From Candidatus Gastranaerophilales bacterium (GTDB lineage Bacteria; Cyanobacteriota; Vampirovibrionia; Gastranaerophilales; Gastranaerophilaceae): a DNA stretch of 32,332 nt. The translations under genes were made by a program, and so were the position numbers. Positions 7,239 through 13,871 of this stretch are shown here, piece after piece. The notes beneath the pieces were generated by a model. It searched no databases and was not told the DNA's origin. It was given only the letters and a program-made list of their open reading frames with translations. The DNA lies in NCBI GenBank assembly GCA_947624935.1, contig CANQML010000011.1, forward strand, positions 1 through 32,332, in the 5' to 3' direction. Position 1 is the first letter of the stretch, and the number at the start of each line of letters is the position of its first letter.

Positions 7239-8642
7239 TTAAAACCTAAAGTAAATAAACGGATTATATGTGCTTGATGCTATCGTTGCGGCTGAGGTTA
7301 AAAATAATAATAAAAGCCAAAGGTTTATCATCGCCATTTTGATTTTGTTTTTTACCTCAAGCATTTTGCCAAATATCGGTGTTGCGCACAAAAACGCACT
7401 GACAAAAATAATTACCTCGTATGTGTCTATATAATACGGCAATTTATAAGTTATTTTATCCGTGTAAATTTCCAAAATTCCAAACATATTCATTAAATAA
7501 TGAATTGCATAGGTCATATTTTCCGCTCTAAATATTACCCACCCGATTACAAATATAAGTATGCAGTATACGTGTTGGATTACCTTTACTCCCCAGCTGG
7601 TGTGTTCAAATTCTTTTATGTTTAATAATTTTTCAACAACGATGAAAAACCCGTTCCATATCCCCCATATAACAAAATTCCACGATGCGCCATGCCAGAT
7701 ACCCGTCAGTAAAAATACTATCGACAAATTTCTGACAGTCTTTAATTTTCCCTCTTTGTTCCCTCCAAGCGGGATATAAACGTAACATTTAAACCATGTG
7801 GAAAGCGATATGTGCCACCTTCTCCAAAATTCCGTCAACGATTTTGAAATATACGGATAATTGAAGTTTTCCAGGAATTTGAACCCGAAAATTAATCCCA
7901 AGCCGATTGCCATATCGGAATATCCGCTAAAATCAAAGTACAACTGGAATGTGTATGCTATTGCCCCTAACCACGATGTTAAATGCGTGAATGTGTGCGG
8001 GTCTTGTACAAAAATCTTATCCGCAATCGCACCCATAGTGTTTGCTATAAGCATTTTCTTAGAAAGCCCGATGATAAATCTTTTTACCCCTAAATTAACT
8101 TTATCAAAATTCACCTCTCTTGATTCGATTTGTTCTTCTATATCGTGATATTTGACGATAGGCCCTGCAATCAATTGCGGGAACAGGCAAATGTAGAGCG
8201 CAAGTTTATATATGTCTTTTTGTACTTTCAATTCTTTTCTGTAAACGTCAATTACGTATGACAATGCCTGAAACGTGTAAAACGATATCCCGATTGGCAT
8301 AACGATTTCCAAGATGCTCAAGTTTGTGTGGAAAATATTGTTAAAATTCTCTATTAAAAAATTAAAATATTTGAAATAAATCAAAAATCCCAAATCGCCG
8401 ATTATTGTTAAAATCAGTGCCGATTTTTTGTGCTTTTTAAACTTGTCTATTGCAATTGCACCAAAATAATTGATTATTATTGTGCAAAGCATTATCGCAA
8501 GGTATTTAGGTTCACCCCATGCATAAAAAATAATACTTGCAATCAACAGTATCGGGTTGTGCAGCTCTTTTTTCGTAACAAGATACAACAGCAAAACCGT
8601 CGGTAAAAATATAAATATAAATGTCATTGAACTAAAAAGCAT
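7239..8642 (-). CDS. MBOAT-family O-acyltransferase (AlgI/DltB-like)
   Basis: This 467-residue polytopic membrane protein has about ten hydrophobic segments and MBOAT hallmarks. These are FDFSGYSDMAIGLGLIFGF (237-255), the block LTEFWRRWHISLSTWFKCYVYIPLGG with H277, and the catalytic histidine H317 in LLTGIWHGASWNF. AlgI-type proteins move acetyl groups from a cytoplasmic donor across the inner membrane to a periplasmic acetyltransferase. The next gene upstream encodes such a partner 11 nt away, which supports this reading. The start has a GGGG-type ribosome binding site. The acceptor polymer is not encoded nearby and remains unknown. Confidence 0.92.
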   Translation of the reverse strand: MLFSSMTFIFIFLPTVLLLYLVTKKELHNPILLIASIIFYAWGEPKYLAIMLCTIIINYFGAIAIDKFKKHKKSALILTIIGDLGFLIYFKYFNFLIENFNNIFHTNLSILEIVMPIGISFYTFQALSYVIDVYRKELKVQKDIYKLALYICLFPQLIAGPIVKYHDIEEQIESREVNFDKVNLGVKRFIIGLSKKMLIANTMGAIADKIFVQDPHTFTHLTSWLGAIAYTFQLYFDFSGYSDMAIGLGLIFGFKFLENFNYPYISKSLTEFWRRWHISLSTWFKCYVYIPLGGNKEGKLKTVRNLSIVFLLTGIWHGASWNFVIWGIWNGFFIVVEKLLNIKEFEHTSWGVKVIQHVYCILIFVIGWVIFRAENMTYAIHYLMNMFGILEIYTDKITYKLPYYIDTYEVIIFVSAFLCATPIFGKMLEVKNKIKMAMINLWLLLLFLTSAATIASSTYNPFIYFRF

Positions 8643-8653
8643 TTATTTATCCC

Positions 8654-9955
8654 CTATTCCATATTAAACATTTCGGTTATTCCGTATAAATGATCAACCA
8701 GCAAACAAAAGATTATAATATCCGGTTTGTAATCAAGCATTTTCTTTTCGAGATATTTCATTATTTTGTTTTCCGGGATGCTATTTGTTCTTAATCTGTA
8801 GACATGCTTGAATGTAAACGGTATAAATTCGGTTAAATTCTCATTCATGCTTGTGCCGAGCATTATCACCCGTAAATCTGCACCTTTTGGGTAATAAAAG
8901 AATTTTTCACGATGCATTTCATCTTCAATAACTTTTGTTTCCAAGGTTTCAAAATCTTTGTGTCTAAAATATTTATAGTCTGTATTTGAATATTTTTTGC
9001 AAATCCTGTATGGTATTTTGTAAGTTCTACATGTATTTCCTGTGTGAAATTCTCTTGAAAAATCCCCGCGGACTTTTTTGTTGTAAAAATAATCAAAATC
9101 ATTTTCATCAAGTACTTTAACATTTGGAAAATCTTTTTTTATGAGTTTCATAATTTCTTTGTATCCGACAAATGCTCCACTGTCTGTCCAATGATGTTCG
9201 GTTTTAAAATATACGTATTCGGATTCTTTTTTAAGTTCATCTGCCGGAAAGATTACTTTTAAATGATTGTTTTCTCTTTCATATTTTACAATCTCATTAA
9301 ATTCTTTATCATTGTATTTTACCCAAGACATGGGGTATATCGCTGTCTTGACCGGAGTAATTAATACATACAATTTTATACCGTTTTGCTCACAAAATTT
9401 ATCAAATTTTTCTAAAGTTTTCAGACTTTCTTGCCCTTTTTTAATGTCAATAATTTTTGTTTCAAATGGGGCATAAATAAAGTTTCCATTCGTAAAATAC
9501 TTGCCTGCCGAATTGCTGCCATTCAATGATATGAAGTCGAGAACATCCTTTCGGGCTTTTATAACAGCTTTTCTTGTTAAAAACCTGTCTGAAAACCATT
9601 TGTCAAATTGAACGCCGAATTTATTATTCAGTTGATTGTTTTCGATAAGCGGATGGAATTTTTCAAGCTCTCTGCTGTCAAAGTTTGAACATAAACTTTT
9701 GTCTATGTGCATCATCGGGATAAATAATATCGTGAAAAATAATGTCAAGAATATAATTTCAATTCTTGATTTGTTTTTCAGAGTTTTAAATTCTGTCAGG
9801 TAATTTGTAATTTTGTACGCAAGCAGATATCCGCATACAAGAATTGTTATAAAGATTTGCAGTTCAAAATGGGCATGCGTGTTCAACCATATTTTATTTG
9901 TTGCCGCAAGCACCGCCAAGGTTATTATTAAGCTTATACTTTCTCTTTTTTTCAT
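8654..9955 (-). CDS. AlgJ/AlgX-like SGNH (DHHW) acetyltransferase partner
   Basis: This 433-residue protein has three N-terminal transmembrane segments (about residues 8-24, 31-47 and 66-82), followed by a soluble SGNH-type domain. The SRELEKFHPL and FDKWFSDRFLTR blocks are typical of the DHHW/AlgJ-AlgX group. EHHWTDSGAF (253-262) provides the His-containing signature, with Glu in the usual Asp position. GTSMNENL contains the likely nucleophile S369. It would complete periplasmic O-acetylation of a glycan using acetyl groups passed by the MBOAT protein encoded downstream in the same operon. The start has only a weak AGAAG ribosome binding site. The promoter region is shared with the divergent HTH gene at 10026. 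Confidence 0.82.
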   Translation of the reverse strand: MKKRESISLIITLAVLAATNKIWLNTHAHFELQIFITILVCGYLLAYKITNYLTEFKTLKNKSRIEIIFLTLFFTILFIPMMHIDKSLCSNFDSRELEKFHPLIENNQLNNKFGVQFDKWFSDRFLTRKAVIKARKDVLDFISLNGSNSAGKYFTNGNFIYAPFETKIIDIKKGQESLKTLEKFDKFCEQNGIKLYVLITPVKTAIYPMSWVKYNDKEFNEIVKYERENNHLKVIFPADELKKESEYVYFKTEHHWTDSGAFVGYKEIMKLIKKDFPNVKVLDENDFDYFYNKKVRGDFSREFHTGNTCRTYKIPYRICKKYSNTDYKYFRHKDFETLETKVIEDEMHREKFFYYPKGADLRVIMLGTSMNENLTEFIPFTFKHVYRLRTNSIPENKIMKYLEKKMLDYKPDIIIFCLLVDHLYGITEMFNME

Positions 9956-9970
9956 ACTTCTGTTTAATTA

Positions 9971-10010
9971 AGTCTATAGACTGTAATCAATAGATTATAA
10001 TCAATATAAT
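9971..10010. promoter_or_regulatory. Two palindromes and a -10 box between divergent genes
   Basis: AGTCTATAGACT (9971-9982) and GATTATAATC (9993-10002) are perfect palindromes with centres 21 bp apart, two helical turns. They lie between the SGNH gene (minus) and a small HTH gene (plus). TATAAT at 10005-10010 is a likely -10 for the HTH gene. The spacing suggests paired dimers of a regulator, perhaps the HTH protein itself. Confidence 0.5.
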
Positions 10011-10025
10011 CTAAAATTAATAAAT

Positions 10026-10310
10026 ATGCAAGATGCAGATTTTGAAGAACAAAAATTAAAGAAAAAAGAGTTGCTAAAAGCTTTTGGTGCTTTGGTTTAT
10101 ACCAACAGACAAAAGCTTAACAAAGGTATAAATACTTTTTCTTACGAATACGATATCGGGAATGGTTTGTTGTCGCGATTGGAAAAAGGTTTGATTGATA
10201 CAAAAATAACGACTTTGTGGAAGTTATCGAATGCGTTTGGGTATAAGTGTTCTGAATTTGTAAAGATGATTGAAGATTGCCTGCCGGAGGATTTTAATTT
10301 TTATAATTAG
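10026..10310 (+). CDS. Small Cro/C1-type HTH protein
   Basis: This 94-residue protein has a lysine-rich N-terminal helix. An XRE-like helix-turn-helix follows: LVYTNRQKLNKG, then FSYEYDIGNGLLSRLEKG (recognition helix region, about residues 38-55) and ITTLWKLSNAFGYKCSEFVKMIE. No effector domain is attached. It lacks a ribosome binding site and sits 15 nt after a TATAAT box. It diverges from the O-acetylation operon and may regulate that operon and itself through the palindromes at 9971-10002. It could equally be a remnant regulator of a lost mobile element. Confidence 0.75.
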   Translation: MQDADFEEQKLKKKELLKAFGALVYTNRQKLNKGINTFSYEYDIGNGLLSRLEKGLIDTKITTLWKLSNAFGYKCSEFVKMIEDCLPEDFNFYN

Positions 10311-10326
10311 GGGTAAGCGTAGAATC

Positions 10327-10461
10327 TCGGGACGACAGGATTTGCACGACAAACAAGGCGAATAGCCGTAGTTTGACGGGTCGGGAAAGTAGATTTTCAA
10401 GGCGATTAGCCGTAGAAAATCACTTTCGGGAAACCTGCGAAGCAGGATAAAGTGTACAAAA
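10327..10461. repeat. tRNA-Pro 3'-end fragment and nested palindrome mosaic
   Basis: Positions 10327-10344 (18 nt) repeat exactly the 3' end of the adjacent tRNA-Pro (10462-10479 on the plus strand); the match stops inside the T-loop. Between the two copies lie a pair of 18-nt repeats, CAAGGCGAATAGCCGTAG (10354-10371) and CAAGGCGATTAGCCGTAG (10398-10415), which match at 17 of 18. The second copy is nested in GATTTTC/GAAAATC (10392-10421), which is itself nested in GAAAGT/ACTTTC (10385-10427). A further hairpin, CCTGCgaaGCAGG, follows. No open reading frame here looks genuine. Confidence 0.75.
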
Positions 10462-10535
10462 TCGGGACGACAGGATTTGAACCTGCGACCCCCTCGTCCC
10501 AAGCGAGGTGCGCTACCAAGCTGCGCTACGTCCCG
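10462..10535 (-). tRNA. tRNA-Pro (UGG)
   Basis: A 74-nt tRNA without CCA. The acceptor strands CGGGACG/CGTCCCG pair fully, with discriminator A. The D-arm is GCGCAGCTTGGTAGCGC. The anticodon arm CCTCG-CTTGGGA-CGAGG carries TGG (10499-10501 on the complement). The T-arm is GCAGGTTCAAATCCTGT. It is surrounded on both sides by partial copies of itself. A promoter-like TTGACT..TAAATT sits about 220 nt upstream, so the repeats at 10536-10690 would be transcribed as part of the precursor. Confidence 0.96.
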
Positions 10536-10690
10536 AAAAAATAATTAATATAGAAGTGCTACGTCCCGATATAAAATTGTCAAAATCAAAAACTTCGTTT
10601 TTGAAGTGCGCTACCAACCTCTCACAAACGATACTCAATCGTTTGTTCGGCAGAGTGCTACGTCCCGAAAAAATAATTAATATAGAAGTT
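10536..10690 (-). repeat. Array of tRNA-Pro 5' fragments with a 39-nt hairpin element
   Basis: Read in the tRNA direction, the 10-11 nt acceptor/D-stem start CGGGACGTAG(C) recurs three times upstream of the real tRNA (about 10558-10568, 10657-10667 and 10691-10700). Two copies share the flank with core TTCTATATTAATTATTTT (10541-10558 and 10671-10688 regions). One copy (10607-10667) retains D-arm sequence on both sides, but its D-loop is replaced by a 39-nt element (10618-10656). The core of that element is a 9-bp stem, ACAAACGAT/ATCGTTTGT. A second hairpin, TCAAAAAC-TTC-GTTTTTGA, lies at 10586-10604. The 39-nt element is identical at 27952-27990 in the tRNA-Leu array. Confidence 0.85.
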
Positions 10691-10752
10691 CTACGTCCCG
10701 TTAATTCGGCTTTAGCAAACTAAAAGCCGGTAAGCCGATGCCCACCGACTTT

Positions 10753-10781
10753 AATTTAATATAAAAATCTCTTTCAGTCAA
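10753..10781 (-). promoter_or_regulatory. Probable promoter of the tRNA-Pro transcription unit
   Basis: On the minus strand, TTGACT (10776-10781) is followed by a 17-nt spacer and TAAATT (10753-10758). It begins just after the rubredoxin stop codon. The -10 box is imperfect (4 of 6 matches to TATAAT). Confidence 0.5.
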
Positions 10782-10783
10782 GT

Positions 10784-10936
10784 TTAATCATCCGTGCAAT
10801 TTTCATCAATCAATTCAAAATTATCGTGGTTTGCAAGGCAGATAGGACATCTCCAATCCGACGGCAAACTGTCAAAAGCTCTGCCCTCTTTTGCCTCATC
10901 GTATATCCAATTACATACCAAACATCTAAATCTCAT
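10784..10936 (-). CDS. Rubredoxin
   Basis: This is a 50-residue protein starting MRFRCLVCNWIYDE. The two knuckles C5-X2-C8 and C30-X2-C33 (DWRCPIC) would bind one iron. The family landmarks W10/Y12, FDSLPSDW (21-28) and F40 (NFELI) are in place, and the length is near the usual 45-55. It is a cytoplasmic one-electron carrier, commonly paired with flavoproteins or oxygen- and peroxide-reducing systems; no obvious partner is adjacent. The start has AAAGGAG at 6-7 nt spacing. It is transcribed divergently from the thioesterase operon, with only 29 nt between start codons. Confidence 0.93.
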   Translation of the reverse strand: MRFRCLVCNWIYDEAKEGRAFDSLPSDWRCPICLANHDNFELIDENCTDD

Positions 10937-10953
10937 TTTTTCTCCTTTCGTGT

Positions 10954-10959
10954 TATAAT
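10954..10959 (+). promoter_or_regulatory. -10 box for a probable leaderless operon
   Basis: TATAAT ends exactly 6 nt before the ATG of the thioesterase gene, and no ribosome binding site lies between. This is the same geometry as at the TetR gene. No good -35 box is seen. Confidence 0.55.
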
Positions 10960-10965
10960 CCTTTT

Positions 10966-11382
10966 ATGAAACATTCGTTTGAACAAAAAGTTTTTTATTC
11001 CGATACCGATGCTTACGGCGTTGTCTGGCATGGCGCCTACCTTCGCTGGCTTGAGGCAGGCAGGGTTCTTCTTTGCGAATCTCTCGGACATAACCTTTCC
11101 GATTTGACCGCTCAAGATATCCTTTTGCCTGTTGTGAACATTAACATCCGCTACAAGGCATCGGCAAGGCTTGACAATATCGTAATTATTGAAACAGTTA
11201 TCGAAAAATGCAATCCCCTCTCGGTTACTTTTAAACAAACTGTCAAAGATAAATTCACCGATAAAACCTACATCGAAGCTGCTGTTGATGTCGTTGCAAT
11301 CCACAATGACGGCAAACTTTACCGACGCATGCCCGATATCCTTGCAAAATCATTCAGCGAGGCAATTTTATGCTGCGTTTAA
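10966..11382 (+). CDS. Acyl-CoA thioesterase (4HBT/YbgC-like hotdog)
   Basis: This is a 138-residue single hotdog domain. The active-site segment VFYSDTDAYGVVWHGAYLRWLEAGR (9-33) has the conserved TD..G motif with catalytic D15, plus the family Y/W..EAGR helix. It matches the 4-hydroxybenzoyl-CoA/YbgC/DHNA-CoA thioesterase group, which hydrolyses acyl- or aroyl-CoA in the cytoplasm. Context does not identify the acyl group. Its last 13 nt overlap the next gene, which also supports co-expression with the CoA-biosynthesis gene coaE. Confidence 0.9.
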   Translation: MKHSFEQKVFYSDTDAYGVVWHGAYLRWLEAGRVLLCESLGHNLSDLTAQDILLPVVNINIRYKASARLDNIVIIETVIEKCNPLSVTFKQTVKDKFTDKTYIEAAVDVVAIHNDGKLYRRMPDILAKSFSEAILCCV

Positions 11383-12095
11383 ATAAATACATTGCATCTT
11401 CAGGACTTTGTTCCAGAAGAAAAGCCGACGAATTAATCGAGAGCGGTTTGGTTTATGTAAACGGTAAAAAAGCTACAGAGCTTGGCTTTTTGGTTAATGA
11501 CAAAGACAAAGTGGTCGTCGACCAAAAACTCATAAAACCTGCAAGTCATAAATATTATAAATTTTACAAGCCCGCAGGCTACATTACAACATCCGACGAT
11601 GAAAAAGGCAGAAAAACCATTTATGACATTTTGCCCAAAGAATTGTATAACCTCAAACCCGTAGGCAGGCTTGATAAAGATTCCACGGGGCTTTTAATCC
11701 TCACAAACGACGGCGATTTGATAAATTCCTTAACTCATCCGTCCGTGAAAGTTCCAAAAGTCTATCTGGTGTCGGTTGATGCTAAAATGCAAAAAAGCGA
11801 TTTTGAACAAATGGCTAATGGTATTGAAATCGAAAAAGGCAAAATTGCTTACGCAAATGTGTCGGTTCTTGAACTCGATAACAAACACACATTAATGCAA
11901 ATAACGCTCTATCAGGGCATGAACCGTCAAATAAGAAAAATGATTGAGTATTTGGGCTATGAAGTTAAAACGCTCAAACGCATTCAGCATGCAACAATTA
12001 CGCTTGACGGGCTAAAACGCGGTGAAGTTAAACCTTTAAAACCGCAGCAGGTAAAAGAATTGAAAGGATTTTTGCAAAAATGCGAACGGCTTTGA
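11370..12095 (+). CDS. Pseudouridine synthase, RsuA/RluB family
   Basis: This 241-residue protein has an N-terminal S4 RNA-binding domain (LRLNKYIASSGLCSRRKADELIESGLVYVNG). It is followed by the RsuA/RluB/E/F catalytic domain with GRLDKDSTGLLILTNDG, where D102 is the catalytic aspartate, and the C-terminal motif GMNRQIRKMIEYLGY. It isomerises a specific uridine in rRNA. The S4 domain and length fit RluB or RsuA best; the target base cannot be decided from sequence alone. It overlaps the preceding gene by 13 nt and the following gene by 16 nt. Confidence 0.93.
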   Translation: MLRLNKYIASSGLCSRRKADELIESGLVYVNGKKATELGFLVNDKDKVVVDQKLIKPASHKYYKFYKPAGYITTSDDEKGRKTIYDILPKELYNLKPVGRLDKDSTGLLILTNDGDLINSLTHPSVKVPKVYLVSVDAKMQKSDFEQMANGIEIEKGKIAYANVSVLELDNKHTLMQITLYQGMNRQIRKMIEYLGYEVKTLKRIQHATITLDGLKRGEVKPLKPQQVKELKGFLQKCERL

Positions 12096-12628
12096 CAGGT
12101 AACATTGCCTCGGGAAAATCTCAGGTCGAAAAAATTTTAATCCAAAAAGGTTATAAAGTCTTGGATACGGATTCTTGCGCTCATGAAATTCTCTCATCCG
12201 ACGATGCAATCAAATCGGCGTTTAAAAATTATGATGTTTTTGAAAATTCTCAAATCTCTCGCGAAAAACTCGGCAAACTCGTATTTAATGATAAAAAGCT
12301 TCTGGCTGAGCTTAATTCACTAATCCATCCCAAAATCAAAGAAAAAATTTTGGAATTTCAAAAGAATAACGAAAACGGCGTCGTTTCAATTCCCCTTTTA
12401 TTTGAGACCGGCATGGAAAATTTGTTTGATAAAATTGTTATGGTGTTTTCAGATGACGAAATAAGGCTTGAAAGGCTTATGAAAAGGAACGGTTACGAAA
12501 GAGTTTATGCAATTCAAAGGATTAATTCTCAAATGCCGCAACAGGATAAACTGTCAAAGTGCGATGCCGTGATTTATAACAACGGAACGCTTGAAGATTT
12601 AAAGCATCAGGTGGATTTGATTTTCTAA
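12080..12628 (+). CDS. coaE: Dephospho-CoA kinase
   Basis: This 182-residue protein catalyses the last step of CoA synthesis, phosphorylating dephospho-CoA. The P-loop is LTGNIASGKS (5-14); the usual second residue GG is GN here. The DTD motif (KVLDTDSCAHE), the LNSLIHPKI block and the VSIPLLFETGMENLFDKIVMV segment are all family-typical. The lid region RLEKLM-like ERLMKRNGY follows. The start lies inside the end of the pseudouridine synthase gene, so it is translationally coupled. The stop overlaps the convergent gene by 4 nt. Confidence 0.94.
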   Translation: MRTALTGNIASGKSQVEKILIQKGYKVLDTDSCAHEILSSDDAIKSAFKNYDVFENSQISREKLGKLVFNDKKLLAELNSLIHPKIKEKILEFQKNNENGVVSIPLLFETGMENLFDKIVMVFSDDEIRLERLMKRNGYERVYAIQRINSQMPQQDKLSKCDAVIYNNGTLEDLKHQVDLIF

Positions 12629-13461
12629 ACCGGTACAAATACTCTTGCTCTATCTGAAGCTTTTGTAGTATCTGATGCAAACTGGCTGATAGAAGAACCG
12701 TCGCCTCTTGTGATTAGAATATGACCGTAAGCTCTGCTGTAAACATCATTTTGCGGATATACAACGACACAACCTGCGGGAAGATTTTTCAAATCGTTTG
12801 CTGCAACTTTAATTTCCTGGAAGTTGCTGTTTTGAGCCATAATATCACCGCACTGGTAAGCGTGTCCGCTTATATATTCACCCAATCCGGTACGTTGGAT
12901 TGATTCTTTAACGTATGCTGCGCATCTTCCTGTTTCACCTTTTCTGAGAGGTGTTGTGCGTCTGTGTGACATTGCGTCTTGAACCAATCTATTTGCTTTT
13001 TGTTCATTATAATCTACTTCTGACAATGTTGGCAAATTCTGTCCGGAAACTTTTGCGGTTGTTTTTTGGCATGTAGTTTGCGGTTTAACTTGTTTATCCT
13101 CAGAAACTTTTGTGGCTTTTTTCTTTGGAGTAGAAACTACTGATGTAGTTTTTCTTATCGGTGTTGAAGCTATTGGTTTTACTGTTTTTTCTGTGTTAAT
13201 TGTTCTAACAGAGTTATTTTTTGTCAAATTAAGAAAACTAAAAGGTTGTTGTGGTGCAGTTTGTCTTAAATTCCATATATTTTGGAATGCGTTTTGGAAA
13301 ACATTCATAAAACTGAATTGATAAGGCATAACAGGCGTAAACGGAACAAACGGCATAATAGGTTGTTGAACGAATACGGATGTCGGCATAACGATGGTGG
13401 GTGTCATCATCATCGGTCTGCAGCAACAGTTATTGAACGATATAAATCTCTGAACAAACAT
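12625..13461 (-). CDS. CHAP-like cysteine peptidase/amidase domain protein
   Basis: This 278-residue protein has two parts. Residues 1-150 are low complexity: CCC at 12-14, a Pro/Met/Phe/Gln-rich stretch, then a Lys/Thr-rich linker. Residues about 155-278 look like a CHAP or NlpC/P60-like domain. The likely catalytic cysteine is C180 in ETGRCAAYVKESI and the histidine is H247 in SRAYGHILITRGDG, followed by ISQFASD. Such domains usually cut peptidoglycan peptides. No standard signal peptide is recognisable, so export and target are unclear; internal self-processing or a structural role is also possible. The ribosome binding site is AAGGGG. Confidence 0.68.
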   Translation of the reverse strand: MFVQRFISFNNCCCRPMMMTPTIVMPTSVFVQQPIMPFVPFTPVMPYQFSFMNVFQNAFQNIWNLRQTAPQQPFSFLNLTKNNSVRTINTEKTVKPIASTPIRKTTSVVSTPKKKATKVSEDKQVKPQTTCQKTTAKVSGQNLPTLSEVDYNEQKANRLVQDAMSHRRTTPLRKGETGRCAAYVKESIQRTGLGEYISGHAYQCGDIMAQNSNFQEIKVAANDLKNLPAGCVVVYPQNDVYSRAYGHILITRGDGSSISQFASDTTKASDRARVFVPV

Positions 13462-13532
13462 TAATTCCCCTTAATCCTCGTATTTATATAAAGTATTTTG
13501 TTAAGGGAAAATTGCCTTTTTGTAAAGAAATG

Positions 13533-13871
13533 TTAATACATTATTACGGAAGCTTCTGCTTTGCCCGAATCTACTTCGTCAAAGGGCTGGTTTTCGTCCT
13601 CGGATATAACGTAATCGTTTTCGCCCAATTCAAAAGATTTTGTTAAAAGCTCTTTTATGTTGCAATTTGTTGCGTCAAAAAGGTAGAATTTGTTGACGTT
13701 TTTCATATACAAGCCAAAGCTTTTGCTTTCTTTAAGCTGTTTTAAAAAGTGTGATTTTAAGATTACTTTATTAGAACCGTCAAAGGTAAAATCCTGCATA
13801 GTGGCATATTCTTTGATGGTTTCCAAAAGTTTGTAAGGTTCAATCCATTTTCTGATAATTAAATTTAGCAT
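13533..13871 (-). CDS. Hypothetical protein following the ABC exporter
   Basis: I do not recognise this 112-residue protein. It is soluble and mixed alpha/beta by composition, begins MLNLIIRKWIEPYKLLETI and ends in an acidic stretch (ENDYVISEDENQPFDEVD). No transmembrane segment or cysteine cluster is present (one Cys, in ATNCNI). Its start codon overlaps the end of the ABC exporter gene by 7 nt, so it is almost certainly translated with it. It may be an accessory of that exporter or simply operonic. Confidence 0.7.
   Translation of the reverse strand: MLNLIIRKWIEPYKLLETIKEYATMQDFTFDGSNKVILKSHFLKQLKESKSFGLYMKNVNKFYLFDATNCNIKELLTKSFELGENDYVISEDENQPFDEVDSGKAEASVIMY

Noticed and set aside
10508-10723. 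Protein-coding gene of 71 residues across the tRNA-Pro array
   Set aside because: It crosses the antisense of a tRNA and its repeated fragments, and the peptide repeats follow the DNA repeats.
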